A program made the translations under genes and the position numbers. Below are positions 1-11,734 of a stretch of DNA of 64,000 bases, piece by piece. Within the stretch, counting starts at the first letter, position 1. Each line of letters starts with the position of its first letter. The DNA is from Noviherbaspirillum sp. UKPF54 (GTDB lineage: Bacteria > Pseudomonadota > Gammaproteobacteria > Burkholderiales > Burkholderiaceae_D). Location of the stretch: contig NZ_CP040128.1 in the NCBI RefSeq assembly GCF_007874125.1, forward strand, positions 4,588,001 to 4,652,000, given 5' to 3'. Below the pieces are notes generated by a model, which was not told the origin of the DNA, ran no database searches, and saw only the letters and a program-made list of their open reading frames with translations.

Positions 1-890
1 GTCTGCTCGTTGCGCACCAGGATTTCCGGCGACGCGCCGACAATCTGCATGTCGCCGAAGTTGTAGAAGTACATGTACGGCGACGGATTCAGCGAACGCA
101 GCGCGCGGTACAGCGACAAGGGCGAGTCGACATACGATTTCTTCAGGCGCTGGCCGACCTGCACTTGCATCAGATCGCCGGCCATGATGTATTCCTTCGC
201 CTTGACCACCGCTTTCAGATAGTCTTCCTTTGCGAAATCGCGTACGGTCTCGGTGCGCACCGTCGCCGACGTGACCGGCACGTCGACCGCGCGCCGCAGC
301 ATCGCGCGCAGATCCTTCAGGCGCTGGCGCGCTTTCGAATACGCTTCCGGCTGGGTCGGATCGGCATACACGATCAGATACAGCTTGCCGGACAGGTTGT
401 CGATGACCGCCAGTTCTTCGGTGACCAGTAACTGAATTTCGGGCAGACCGAGATCGTCCTTGGGCGCGGTGTGTGCCAGGCGCCTCTCGATATGGCGCAC
501 CGTGTCGTAACCGAAGTAGCCGGCAAGTCCACCGCAGAAGCGCGGCATGCCCGGGCGCACCGCCGCCTTGTAGCGCGACTGGAATTGCGCGATGAATTCG
601 AGCGGATTGCCTTCGTGCGTTTCGATTACGGCGCCGTTCCTGACCACTTCGGTCTTGGTGCCGTAGCTGCGCATCAGGGTCGATGCCGGCAGGCCAATGA
701 ACGAATAGCGGCCGAAACGCTCGCCGCCAACCACAGATTCGAGCAGGAAGGAATTCTTGCCGCCGTTCTGGGTTTGCGCCAGTTTCAGGTACAGCGTGAG
801 CGGCGTTTCGAGGTCCGCGAACGCTTCGGCGATCAGCGGAATGCGGTTGTAGCCCTGTGCGGCCAGCGATTTGAATTCGAGTTCAGTCAT
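1..890 (-). CDS. trpE: Anthranilate synthase component I, 3' end beyond window
   Basis: First enzyme of tryptophan synthesis: with the TrpG glutaminase it converts chorismate and glutamine to anthranilate in the cytoplasm. The 296 visible residues begin MTELEFKSLAAQGYNRIPL. They carry the LLES element (residues 49-52) of the feedback Trp-binding site and reach the start of the chorismate-binding domain (PSPYMYFYNF, then GASPEIL). The catalytic C-terminal half lies outside the window. The ATG at 890 follows a GGAGAG Shine-Dalgarno sequence. Upstream lie the Trp-rich leader and a terminator hairpin (see trpL), so the gene is probably controlled by transcription attenuation. The order rpe-gph-trpE is usual in Burkholderiales. 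Confidence 0.96.
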   Translation of the reverse strand, partial: MTELEFKSLAAQGYNRIPLIAEAFADLETPLTLYLKLAQTQNGGKNSFLLESVVGGERFGRYSFIGLPASTLMRSYGTKTEVVRNGAVIETHEGNPLEFIAQFQSRYKAAVRPGMPRFCGGLAGYFGYDTVRHIERRLAHTAPKDDLGLPEIQLLVTEELAVIDNLSGKLYLIVYADPTQPEAYSKARQRLKDLRAMLRRAVDVPVTSATVRTETVRDFAKEDYLKAVVKAKEYIMAGDLMQVQVGQRLKKSYVDSPLSLYRALRSLNPSPYMYFYNFGDMQIVGASPEILVRNEQ

Positions 891-944
891 GTTTCTCTCC
901 GGGCGCTATTGTAGAACGAGCGGGTAATAGCGGGGGTGATTGTG

Positions 945-975
945 CAAAAAACATTGCCAACAGAACAAGGTCGGC
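945..975 (-). terminator. Attenuator hairpin in the trpE leader
   Basis: Read on the minus strand, a stem GCCGAC (970-975) pairs with GTTGGC (956-961), including one G-U pair. After the short AATG it is followed by six T residues (946-951). It lies between the trpL stop (992) and the trpE start (890), where the transcription terminator of a trp attenuator belongs. The stem is short, so termination strength is uncertain. An upstream pairing GGCGA/TCGCC within the leader could form the competing structure. That part is my inference. Confidence 0.6.
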
Positions 976-991
976 CGGCGGCGATCAGGGA

Positions 992-1078
992 TTATTCAGC
1001 CCAGGATTGCCAGCGTCGCCACAGCCAGGCCTCGAACAGGCCCGGTGCGCAAACTTTCAGTTTTTTGCCGAGAAACAT
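992..1078 (-). CDS. trpL: trpE leader peptide, 28 aa with four Trp codons
   Basis: A 28-codon ORF reads MFLGKKLKVCAPGLFEAW followed by LWRRWQSWAE. It has Trp codons at positions 18, 20, 23 and 26, all within nine codons near the end. Such clustering directly upstream of an anthranilate synthase gene is the hallmark of a ribosome-sensing attenuator: stalling at Trp codons should favour an antiterminator and allow trpE transcription. The ATG is two codons after the gph stop and in the same frame. It has no Shine-Dalgarno sequence. It may be read by ribosomes ending gph, or be leaderless if the TTGACG/CATAAA promoter just upstream is used. Too short for ordinary gene callers. Confidence 0.82.
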   Translation of the reverse strand: MFLGKKLKVCAPGLFEAWLWRRWQSWAE

Positions 1079-1083
1079 GCGTT

Positions 1084-1113
1084 TTTATGCGGAAATGAGA
1101 TGGGCTGCGTCAA
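1084..1113 (-). promoter_or_regulatory. Candidate trpL-trpE promoter inside the end of gph
   Basis: On the minus strand, TTGACG (1108-1113) is separated by 18 bp from CATAAA (1084-1089). The predicted start of transcription is near 1076-1078, that is, at the ATG of trpL. The gph stop codon overlaps the -10 element. Identified by consensus match only. Confidence 0.45.
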
Positions 1114-1777
1114 GCAGCGTGGAAACTATACCATCCGAATCGACGTTATGTATAGGTTCGCCATGGTTATACCCGTAGGGCACGTTCAGCACCCGGCATC
1201 CCGCAGCGCGTGCCGCCTGCGCGTCGTTTGACGAATCGCCGATGGCCACAACCTGCGCCGGCTGCAGGCCGAAATCCTCGCACACCTTCAAGAGCGGGTA
1301 CGGGTCCGGCTTTTTCTTCGGCAGCGAATCGCCGCCGTACACCAGGTCGAAATACGGGCGTAAGCCGGTCTTCTCCAGCAGCGGCACGGCGAAGCCGATC
1401 GGCTTGTTGGTCACGCAAGCCAGGCGCAATCCCTTGCGTTTCAGTTCGTCGAGTCCCTCGCGCACACCGGGATAAACGCTCGCATAGTCGCCGTTGATGG
1501 CCAGGTAATGCTTTTGGTAAGACGCAAGCGCGACTGGAAAATGCTGCTCCACCGCCTCCGGCTCGTAATCGACCGCGAGCACGCGCCGCATCAGGTTTTC
1601 CGTCCCCTTGCCGACAAAATGGGTGATGGTGCCGATATCGAGCGGGGCCAGGGCCAGCTCGGAGCGCATGCGATTGACCGCGACATGAAAATCCGGCGCG
1701 GTGTGCAGCATCGTCCCGTCAAGGTCGATGATCGCCGCGCGGATGCCGGAGAGGGGGAGCCGTTCGGGCGCGTTCAT
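1085..1777 (-). CDS. gph: Phosphoglycolate phosphatase (HAD family)
   Basis: Dephosphorylates 2-phosphoglycolate, a by-product of DNA repair and of oxygenase reactions. At 230 aa it is the normal family length. All HAD motifs are present: DLDGT with the nucleophile D18 and acid/base D20, T123-N124 in VTNKP, the lysine-rich KKKPDP at 154-159, and GDSSND with D181 and D185 for Mg2+. The start overlaps the rpe stop by 4 bp (ATGA), so the two are translationally coupled. The neighbours rpe and trpE support the assignment over other HAD phosphatases, but substrate specificity is inferred from family and context. Confidence 0.92.
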   Translation of the reverse strand: MNAPERLPLSGIRAAIIDLDGTMLHTAPDFHVAVNRMRSELALAPLDIGTITHFVGKGTENLMRRVLAVDYEPEAVEQHFPVALASYQKHYLAINGDYASVYPGVREGLDELKRKGLRLACVTNKPIGFAVPLLEKTGLRPYFDLVYGGDSLPKKKPDPYPLLKVCEDFGLQPAQVVAIGDSSNDAQAARAAGCRVLNVPYGYNHGEPIHNVDSDGIVSTLLDAAHLISA

Positions 1778-2439
1778 GCTTGCGCCAACTGGCCGCGCAT
1801 GGCGTCGATCACGGCCTTGTAATCCGGTTTGCCGAAAATGGCCGAGCCGGCGACGAAGGTGTCCGCACCGGCGCGCGCCGCGGCCGCGATGTTCTCGACC
1901 TTGATGCCGCCGTCGACTTCCAGCATGATGTCGCGCCCGGCAGCGTCGATGCGCTGACGCACCGCGGCGATCTTGTTCAACGCTTCCGGAATGAACGACT
2001 GCCCGCCGAAGCCTGGGTTGACCGACATGATCAGGATGATGTCGAGCTTATCCATCACGTGGTCGAGGTAATGCAGCGGTGTGGCCGGATTGAATACCAG
2101 GCCCGCCTTGCAGCCGTGATCGCGGATCAGCTGCAGGGAGCGATCGACGTGCTCGGATGCCTCGGGGTGGAACGTGATGATATTGGCGCCGGCCTTGGCG
2201 AAATCCGGAATGATGCGGTCCACGGGCTTGACCATGAGATGCACGTCGATCGGCACCTGCACATGCGGACGGATCGCCTCGCACACCATCGGCCCGATGG
2301 TCAGGTTGGGGACGTAATGATTGTCCATCACGTCGAAATGGATGATGTCGGCGCCGGCGGCAACGACGTTGCGGACTTCCTCGCCCAGGCGGGCAAAATC
2401 GGCGGACAGGATGCTGGGGGCGATGCGGTAATTGGGCAT
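1774..2439 (-). CDS. rpe: Ribulose-phosphate 3-epimerase
   Basis: Interconverts D-ribulose 5-phosphate and D-xylulose 5-phosphate in the pentose phosphate pathway. It is a TIM-barrel protein of 221 aa, beginning [15 protein letters not shown]. Metal-binding and catalytic residues are visible: H34 and D36 in [12 protein letters not shown], then HLMV, the loop [12 protein letters not shown] and EVDGGI with the second catalytic Asp. I chose the ATG at 2439 because the only upstream in-frame start is a TTG. It forms an operon with gph through a 4-bp overlap. It is divergent from apaG, with about 130 bp between them. Confidence 0.96.
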   Translation of the reverse strand: MPNYRIAPSILSADFARLGEEVRNVVAAGADIIHFDVMDNHYVPNLTIGPMVCEAIRPHVQVPIDVHLMVKPVDRIIPDFAKAGANIITFHPEASEHVDRSLQLIRDHGCKAGLVFNPATPLHYLDHVMDKLDIILIMSVNPGFGGQSFIPEALNKIAAVRQRIDAAGRDIMLEVDGGIKVENIAAAARAGADTFVAGSAIFGKPDYKAVIDAMRGQLAQA

Positions 2440-2569
2440 GACAAGCAAAGTGAATGAGGATGCGGTATTTTACCCGCTCGCCGGCCGGCCACGTATTGCG
2501 CTATGCCAGTAGCGCAAGCGCCATGAGCCGCTAGAATCCGTCATGCAAAAAGAGAAACAAGGAATGCCG

Positions 2570-2944
2570 ATGGCCACCTACGAATTCACCGTCTCGGTCA
2601 AGACCCGGTATCTGGAGGAACAATCCGAGCCGGAGCGCGCGCATTACGTATTTGCGTACACCGTCACGATCAAAAACACCGGCAGCGTCGCAGCGCAGCT
2701 GATTTCGCGCCATTGGACCATTGTCGATGCCGTCAATCACGTGCAGGAAGTGCGCGGATTGGGGGTGGTCGGCCATCAGCCGCTTTTGCAACCGGGCGAA
2801 CAGTTCGAATACACCAGCGGCACGGCGCTCAACACGCCGCACGGCTCGATGTCGGGCAACTACTTCTGTGTAGCGGAGGATGGCGAACGATTCGAGGCAA
2901 AAATTCCGGAATTCATCTTGTCTCAGCCGCGCACCTTGCATTAA
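2570..2944 (+). CDS. apaG: ApaG protein (DUF525, Co2+/Mg2+ efflux-associated)
   Basis: A 124-aa beta-sandwich protein of the ApaG/DUF525 family. In enterobacteria it is linked to cobalt resistance and diadenosine tetraphosphate metabolism, but its biochemical role is not settled. It starts MATYEFTVSVKTRYLEE and holds the family core RHWTIVDA, GLGVVGHQP, GEQFEYTSG and GSMSGNYF. I chose the third in-frame ATG (2570). AAGGA lies 6 nt before it, and it gives the standard length. The two upstream ATGs would add nine non-conserved residues. Its stop codon overlaps the end of the small gene on the opposite strand. Confidence 0.95.
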   Translation: MATYEFTVSVKTRYLEEQSEPERAHYVFAYTVTIKNTGSVAAQLISRHWTIVDAVNHVQEVRGLGVVGHQPLLQPGEQFEYTSGTALNTPHGSMSGNYFCVAEDGERFEAKIPEFILSQPRTLH

Positions 2945-3081
2945 TGTTGCACTTCATCCTGCGGCGCTTCGGGTTTCCGTGGCGCTGGAGGCGAGGGTTT
3001 CTTCCCCGAGAACATCGTCCACCATACAATAAACACCAGCAAGAACAGGGCGACTCCTGCTTCAAGCATCAACAGCCACAT
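2941..3081 (-). CDS. Small single-pass membrane protein, 46 aa
   Basis: The minus-strand ORF begins MWLLMLEAGVALFLLVFIVW and continues WTMFSGKKPSPPAPRKPEAP then QDEVQH. It has one hydrophobic helix (about residues 2-23) followed by a basic, proline-rich cytoplasm-type tail. GAGGG lies 6 nt before the ATG, a strong ribosome-binding site. It is convergent with apaG (the stop codons overlap by a few bases) and divergent from mltA, whose ATG is only 12 bp away. I do not recognise a named family. The ribosome-binding site and coherent membrane topology argue that it is real. It is too short for common ORF cut-offs. Confidence 0.65.
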   Translation of the reverse strand: MWLLMLEAGVALFLLVFIVWWTMFSGKKPSPPAPRKPEAPQDEVQH

Positions 3082-3093
3082 AGCTTTCCCTCA

Positions 3094-4275
3094 ATGTCAT
3101 TCATTCGCCCCAGTTTACTCGCATCGACGGCGGCAGTCGTATTCGGCTTGGCCGCTTGCACAATCGTTCCGCCGGAACAGTCATGCAAATGCCCGCCGCC
3201 GACGTCCGCTGTGACGCAGCCGGAAGGTCCGAAGGAGTTGCTCAAGCCGACAAGCTTTGCGGCACTGCCGGGCTGGGGCAAAGATGATTTGCGCGAAGCT
3301 TGGCCAGCCTTTCTGGCATCCTGCGCCATATTGGCCAAGAAACCCGAATGGCGTGAGCCGTGTGCTGTCGCGCGCGACGTCGATGCAGGCAAGGACAAGA
3401 CTATTCGCGCCTTCTTTGAAGCGTTCCTGGTACCGCATCAGGTCGTCAATCCGGATGGAAGCGATACCGGCCTGGTGACTGGGTACTACGAGCCTCTCTT
3501 GCACGGTGCGCGCAAGAGAGGCGGCCCGTACCAGATCCCGCTGCATCGCGCCCCGGATGACATGCTGACTATCGATCTGACCGCGCTCTATCCCGAATTG
3601 AAAAGTATGCGCCTGCGCGGCCGCGTGGTGGGCAACAAGGTCGTGCCATATCTGTCGCGTGCCGAGCTGATGCAGTCCGATATTCTGGTCGGCAAGGAAC
3701 TGCTTTGGGTGGACGATGCGATTGAGGCATTTTTCCTGCAAGTGCAGGGCTCCGGGCGCGTACAGCTGGCCGACACAAAGGAAACGGTGCGAGTTGCCTA
3801 TGCCGACCAGAATGGATATCCCTACAAGTCGATCGGCCGCTATCTGGTCGACAAAGGGGAGATGTCGCTGGAACAGGCATCAGCCCAAAACATCAAGACA
3901 TGGTTTGTCGTCCACCCGGAACGTCGTCAAGAGTTGCTGAACGCGAACCCGAGTTATGTTTTTTTCAAGGAAGAGAAAGTCATCGATCCGAGCAAGGGGC
4001 CGAAAGGGGCGCTTGGCGTACCGCTGACGCCCCGCCGCTCCATAGCCGTGGATGCGCAATTCATCCCGCTCGGCGCGCCGGTATTTCTGGCTACAACCCA
4101 GCCGGGCGCGGACACGCCAATGCAGCGACTGACAATGGCGCAGGATACCGGCGGCGCGATTCGCAATGCCGTTCGTGCCGATTACTTCTGGGGCTTCGGC
4201 ACGGAAGCCGGCGACAAGGCGGGCAAGATGAAGCAGCGCGGCATGATGTGGGTGCTGCTGCCGAAGCTGCGTTAA
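3094..4275 (+). CDS. mltA: Membrane-bound lytic murein transglycosylase A
   Basis: Outer-membrane lipoprotein that cleaves the glycan strands of peptidoglycan, giving 1,6-anhydro-MurNAc ends. The 393-aa product starts MSFIRPSLLAS and has a lipobox LAAC with the lipidated Cys at position 22. The MltA fold follows (LVTGYYEPLL, VQGSGRVQL, YPYKSIGRYL) with the C-terminal 3D domain containing QDTGGAI and RADYFWGFG, which includes the catalytic Asp. Longer in-frame starts exist, but only this one gives a signal peptide. Its Shine-Dalgarno sequence is poor. The downstream hemerythrin gene is convergent with no gap. Its product links functionally to anmK at 57 kb, which recycles anhydro-MurNAc. Confidence 0.95.
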   Translation: MSFIRPSLLASTAAVVFGLAACTIVPPEQSCKCPPPTSAVTQPEGPKELLKPTSFAALPGWGKDDLREAWPAFLASCAILAKKPEWREPCAVARDVDAGKDKTIRAFFEAFLVPHQVVNPDGSDTGLVTGYYEPLLHGARKRGGPYQIPLHRAPDDMLTIDLTALYPELKSMRLRGRVVGNKVVPYLSRAELMQSDILVGKELLWVDDAIEAFFLQVQGSGRVQLADTKETVRVAYADQNGYPYKSIGRYLVDKGEMSLEQASAQNIKTWFVVHPERRQELLNANPSYVFFKEEKVIDPSKGPKGALGVPLTPRRSIAVDAQFIPLGAPVFLATTQPGADTPMQRLTMAQDTGGAIRNAVRADYFWGFGTEAGDKAGKMKQRGMMWVLLPKLR

Positions 4276-4719
4276 TCAATGCGGGCCAAGCGGCTCAGCC
4301 GCCGCGGGGTGGGGAATTCCTGCCGCTCGGGCGGTCATTGTCTGCATGCTGCGCGCCAGGGTCGCATCCATGGTGGAAATGTGGAAGGCAAACCATTGCG
4401 GCAGCAATTCCCTGACCACCTCTCGTCCCACGCCGAGTTCTCCATTCATTACGCGGCAGTTCACGTTGTGCAGCGCTCCGAGCACCCGTGCATGTTGTTC
4501 GCGATGAACTTTCAGTGACTGGAAGTCCATTTCTTCCATCCATCGCTCTTCTGTTTCAAAAGCATGTTCCATTTGCTGAACAAGAGCGATGTATCCATTT
4601 CCGAATTCATGATCTTGCGCACTCGACAGCTTGTCTAGCATGCCAAATAAATCGTCATGCAAGCGATCCAAAGCGATGACGCCGAGCGGTTCATCGGATG
4701 GCCAAGTGGTATTTAACAT
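4276..4719 (-). CDS. Bacteriohemerythrin-like protein
   Basis: A 147-aa single-domain hemerythrin, expected to bind O2 at a diiron centre and to serve in oxygen delivery, sensing or iron/NO protection. The iron ligands are all present in the right spacing: H21, H52-x3-E56, H72-x3-H76 and H113-x4-D118. I chose the ATG at 4719 because GGAGGG precedes it. The longer reading frame to 4812 adds unconserved residues. It is convergent with mltA, and the two stop codons abut with no base between. No terminator is visible between them. A physiological partner is not evident from context. Confidence 0.9.
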   Translation of the reverse strand: MLNTTWPSDEPLGVIALDRLHDDLFGMLDKLSSAQDHEFGNGYIALVQQMEHAFETEERWMEEMDFQSLKVHREQHARVLGALHNVNCRVMNGELGVGREVVRELLPQWFAFHISTMDATLARSMQTMTARAAGIPHPAAAEPLGPH

Positions 4720-4958
4720 CGGTGACCCTCCGTTGTATAGAAGTGAACGCGGCGGGAAGCAGAGTTGCGGTGCTTGATGGTCGGTGACTAGGGTAGGGAG
4801 CTTGCTGTTCACCTGTTCAGATTATGCTACTTGTTCAGTCCAGGACCCATTTGATATGTCTCAAGCGAGCCCTGGCGTAACGCCTGACTTCAGAGGGGCG
4901 GCTTGGCATTGTCGAGACGGTACAATGGCGGCTTACCTTTTTGTCAAGGAGCGTAAAA

Positions 4959-5735
4959 ATGGCGTATGAAAATATCTTGGTCGACACACGTGAAAAAGTC
5001 GGGGTCATTCAGCTCAATCGCCCCAAGGCTTTGAACGCATTGAATGATCAGTTGATGGACGAACTGGGAGATGCGTTATTGAAGTTCGACTCCGATGACA
5101 ATATTGGCTGCATCGTCATTACCGGCAGCGAAAAGGCGTTCGCGGCCGGGGCAGATATTGGTGCCATGGCCAAGTACACATTCATGGATGTGTACAAAGG
5201 TGATTACATCACCCGCAACTGGGAGCAGATTCGGCGGGTGCGCAAGCCGGTGATTGCGGTCGTCGCTGGATATGCACTTGGCGGCGGCTGCGAACTGGCG
5301 ATGATGTGCGACTTCATCATCGCGGCCGAGACAGCCAAATTCGGACAACCTGAAGTCAAGTTGGGGACTATGCCAGGTGCTGGGGGGACACAGCGGCTTC
5401 CGCGCGCAATTTCCAAGTCAAAGGCCATGGACCTATGTCTGACTGCGCGGATGATGGACGCGGCGGAGGCTGAGCGGGCAGGATTGGTTTCGCGTGTTGT
5501 CCCGGCCGACAAACTGATAGACGAAGCAATGGCAGCAGCCAAGGCTATCGCCGGCATGTCTCTACCTATTGTTATGATGATCAAGGAATCGGTGAATCGA
5601 TCCTATGAAACAACCTTGGCAGAAGGTATTCAATATGAACGACGCTTGTTTCATAGCACCTTCGCCACTGAGGACCAGAAAGAGGGGATGGCGGCGTTTG
5701 TCGAAAAGCGTGCGCCGAGCTTCCGCAATAACTGA
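4959..5735 (+). CDS. Enoyl-CoA hydratase/isomerase (crotonase family)
   Basis: Adds water to 2-trans-enoyl-CoA in fatty acid beta-oxidation or a related acyl-CoA pathway. At 258 aa it has the full crotonase fold: oxyanion-hole segments AAGADIGAM and [10 protein letters not shown], and the two catalytic glutamates E112 (GGGCEL) and E132 ([18 protein letters not shown]). This makes a true hydratase likely. The ATG at 4959 follows AAGGAG, and the in-frame ATG 18 bp earlier is not favoured. It stands alone just upstream of the rRNA promoters. A TACAAT about 35 bp upstream may be its -10 box. Substrate chain length cannot be read from sequence. Confidence 0.92.
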   Translation: MAYENILVDTREKVGVIQLNRPKALNALNDQLMDELGDALLKFDSDDNIGCIVITGSEKAFAAGADIGAMAKYTFMDVYKGDYITRNWEQIRRVRKPVIAVVAGYALGGGCELAMMCDFIIAAETAKFGQPEVKLGTMPGAGGTQRLPRAISKSKAMDLCLTARMMDAAEAERAGLVSRVVPADKLIDEAMAAAKAIAGMSLPIVMMIKESVNRSYETTLAEGIQYERRLFHSTFATEDQKEGMAAFVEKRAPSFRNN

Positions 5736-5766
5736 CGTACGAGGTGTTGGAAGGGCAAGAAAGATC

Positions 5767-5799
5767 GCCGTCAACTACTTCTGCAAAGCAGTTGACGGC
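5767..5799. repeat. Inverted repeat overlapping the first rRNA promoter
   Basis: A perfect 10-bp inverted repeat, GCCGTCAACT (5767-5776) and AGTTGACGGC (5790-5799), with a 13-nt loop. Its right arm contains the -35 element TTGACG of rRNA promoter P1. No T-tract follows, so it is more likely a protein-binding site or fortuitous than a terminator for the hydratase gene. Confidence 0.5.
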
Positions 5800-5820
5800 A
5801 CTGAGAGAAGTAGTCATAAT
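5792..5820 (+). promoter_or_regulatory. rRNA operon promoter P1
   Basis: TTGACG (5792-5797), 17-bp spacer, CATAAT (5815-5820), followed by a discriminator starting CTCGCC. The segment from CATAATCTC through TGCTGCTGAC and the following AAAACG is repeated at P2, so the two promoters appear to come from a local duplication. Confidence 0.75.
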
Positions 5821-5936
5821 CTCGCCTCTTTGCTGCTGACGAATAAAACGATTCGTTGGTAGATTGCAAGCCTGAAAAGTCTTGCAAAAAGAAGCGGTTA
5901 GCAACAAATGCTCGCGAACAAGATGAAATAAAACGC

Positions 5937-5965
5937 TTGACGCAAGCAATAAAGCGCTTCATAAT
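5937..5965 (+). promoter_or_regulatory. rRNA operon promoter P2
   Basis: TTGACG (5937-5942), 17-bp spacer, CATAAT (5960-5965), 145 bp downstream of P1 and identical to it in both hexamers and spacer length. Tandem promoters are normal for rRNA operons. Confidence 0.75.
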
Positions 5966-6031
5966 CTCATTTCTCTGCTGCTGACAAACAAAACGCTTTG
6001 TTAGCGAGTTGCGAAAGCGACGGCAGGACAA

Positions 6032-6042
6032 GTTCTTTAACA
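6032..6042 (+). promoter_or_regulatory. boxA antitermination site in the 16S leader
   Basis: GTTCTTTAACA closely matches the rRNA boxA consensus bound by NusB/S10 for antitermination. A second copy lies before 23S at 8057-8068. Confidence 0.7.
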
Positions 6043-6224
6043 AGTAACAGCCGATAAGTGTGGGCGCTTGGTGGGCGTGCGGCGGTGGCGGAAGCTGCCG
6101 AAGCTCAAAGCATATCAAGTGCTCGCAAGAAATACAGGTAAGTTCGCAAGAACGGACCTAGTCAGTATTTTGAGTGAGCGACGGTTCTTAGGAACCTGCC
6201 GGTAAAACGGCACAAAACAGGAAT

Positions 6225-7759
<1,535 letters not shown>

Positions 7760-7819
7760 GAGTATCCGCGCAGAAATCAAGCGTTCACACTTATCGGTGT
7801 GTTATTCGAGAACAGCAAT

Positions 7820-7896
7820 GGGTCTGTAGCTCAGCTGGTTAGAGCACCGTGTTGATAACGCGGGGGTCGTTGGTTCGAGCCCAACTAGACCCACCA
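7820..7896 (+). tRNA. tRNA-Ile (GAT)
   Basis: A 77-nt cloverleaf with acceptor GGGTCTG/TAGACCC, anticodon loop TTGATAA giving anticodon GAT, T-loop TTCGAGC and an encoded CCA end. It sits in the 16S-23S spacer, the usual place for tRNA-Ile. Confidence 0.97.
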
Positions 7897-7905
7897 TCGG
7901 ATATT

Positions 7906-7981
7906 GGGGGTTTAGCTCAGCTGGGAGAGCACCTGCTTTGCAAGCAGGGGGTCGTCGGTTCGATCCCGTCAACCTCCACCA
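7906..7981 (+). tRNA. tRNA-Ala (TGC)
   Basis: A 76-nt cloverleaf with acceptor GGGGGTT/AACCTCC (one G-U pair), anticodon loop TTTGCAA giving anticodon TGC, T-loop TTCGATC and an encoded CCA. It is nine bases after tRNA-Ile in the 16S-23S spacer. Confidence 0.97.
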
Positions 7982-8056
7982 AGACATCAAACCTAAGTCA
8001 TCGCCAGGGTGGCGAGGTGATTTAGGTTTGATCTTTTACGATCGATAGGCTGTTTT

Positions 8057-8068
8057 TGTTCTTTAACA
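8057..8068 (+). promoter_or_regulatory. boxA antitermination site before 23S
   Basis: TGTTCTTTAACA repeats the boxA of the 16S leader (6032-6042). It lies in the spacer about 200 bp before 23S. Confidence 0.65.
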
Positions 8069-8261
8069 ATCTGGAAGAAGTAGTAAAGATTTATCAGTTG
8101 GAGCTGATATGTTGTGATGACGTATTGGTGACGACTGGTGGGTTGTGATTGTATCAATCATTAGTATGAAAGAGTTCTCGCAAGTAGAAATACGAGCGAC
8201 AAGTTCTGGAATACGGCACGCAAACTCAAGCTCTATAGCGTTTCTTGCAAGAGAAGCTAAC

Positions 8262-11149
<2,888 letters not shown>

Positions 11150-11288
11150 CTTAGCAGGTATAGGCAAGTAAGCGTGTGAATGACTGATTCATCACACCCG
11201 CCAAAATTTGTAGTACCCCTGATTGCTACTTCTTTCCAGATTGGGCCGTTTGTTGCAGCAACCGCTGAACAACCGGCTTTACAAGTTA

Positions 11289-11403
11289 TGCCTGATGACC
11301 ATAGCGAGTTGGTACCACCCCTTCCCATCCCGAACAGGACCGTGAAACGACTTCGCGCCGATGATAGTGCTGCAACCAGTGTGAAAGTAGGTTATCGTCA
11401 GGC
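11289..11403 (+). rRNA. rrf: 5S ribosomal RNA
   Basis: A molecule of about 115 nt whose ends TGCCTGA and TCAGGC pair. It contains the typical segments CCACCCCTTCCCATCCCGAA, GTGAAACGACTTCGCGCCGA and GTGAAAGTAGG. It closes the rRNA operon. Confidence 0.96.
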
Positions 11404-11413
11404 TTGTTACCCA

Positions 11414-11449
11414 AAAACGCCCCCAGCATCCAACTGCTCGGGGCGTTTT
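11414..11449 (+). terminator. rRNA operon terminator
   Basis: Stem AAAACGCCCC(C)AGC...GCT(C)GGGGCGTTTT directly after 5S, followed by a T-rich end. A good intrinsic terminator. Confidence 0.9.
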
Positions 11450-11588
11450 GCTTTGGTCAGCCCTCCAATCACTCCCCGCAGCGCGATCAGAAAACGGCTG
11501 CCCGTATGTCGAACGCCCTGGTAATCCCCCGAAAAAGAAGCGGATTTGAAAGTAGAATTTTCTCCAATCAGAAACGAGGAAGTTTTAC

Positions 11589-11678
11589 ATGAAGAAGTCG
11601 TGCTTTTCGGAAAGCCAGATCATCGCCATTCTCAAGCAGGCCGAAGCCGGTACACCGGTCCCGGAGCTGTGCCGTGAA
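11589..11678 (+). pseudogene. Outer IS orfA, 5' fragment
   Basis: The first 30 codons (MKKSCFSESQIIAILKQAEA then GTPVPELCRE) of an IS3-type OrfA helix-turn-helix protein, with GAGGAAG upstream as ribosome-binding site. The reading frame is broken after Glu30 by the inner IS. The continuation HGMSSALFYKWRSRYGGMD resumes at 12928 once the inner element and one TGAA copy are removed. Confidence 0.85.
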
Positions 11679-11734
11679 TGATGTGCCCCCATTCGTAGTG
11701 CCAGGGGCCTTCTAGCAAAGTCCAATTAAAAACA

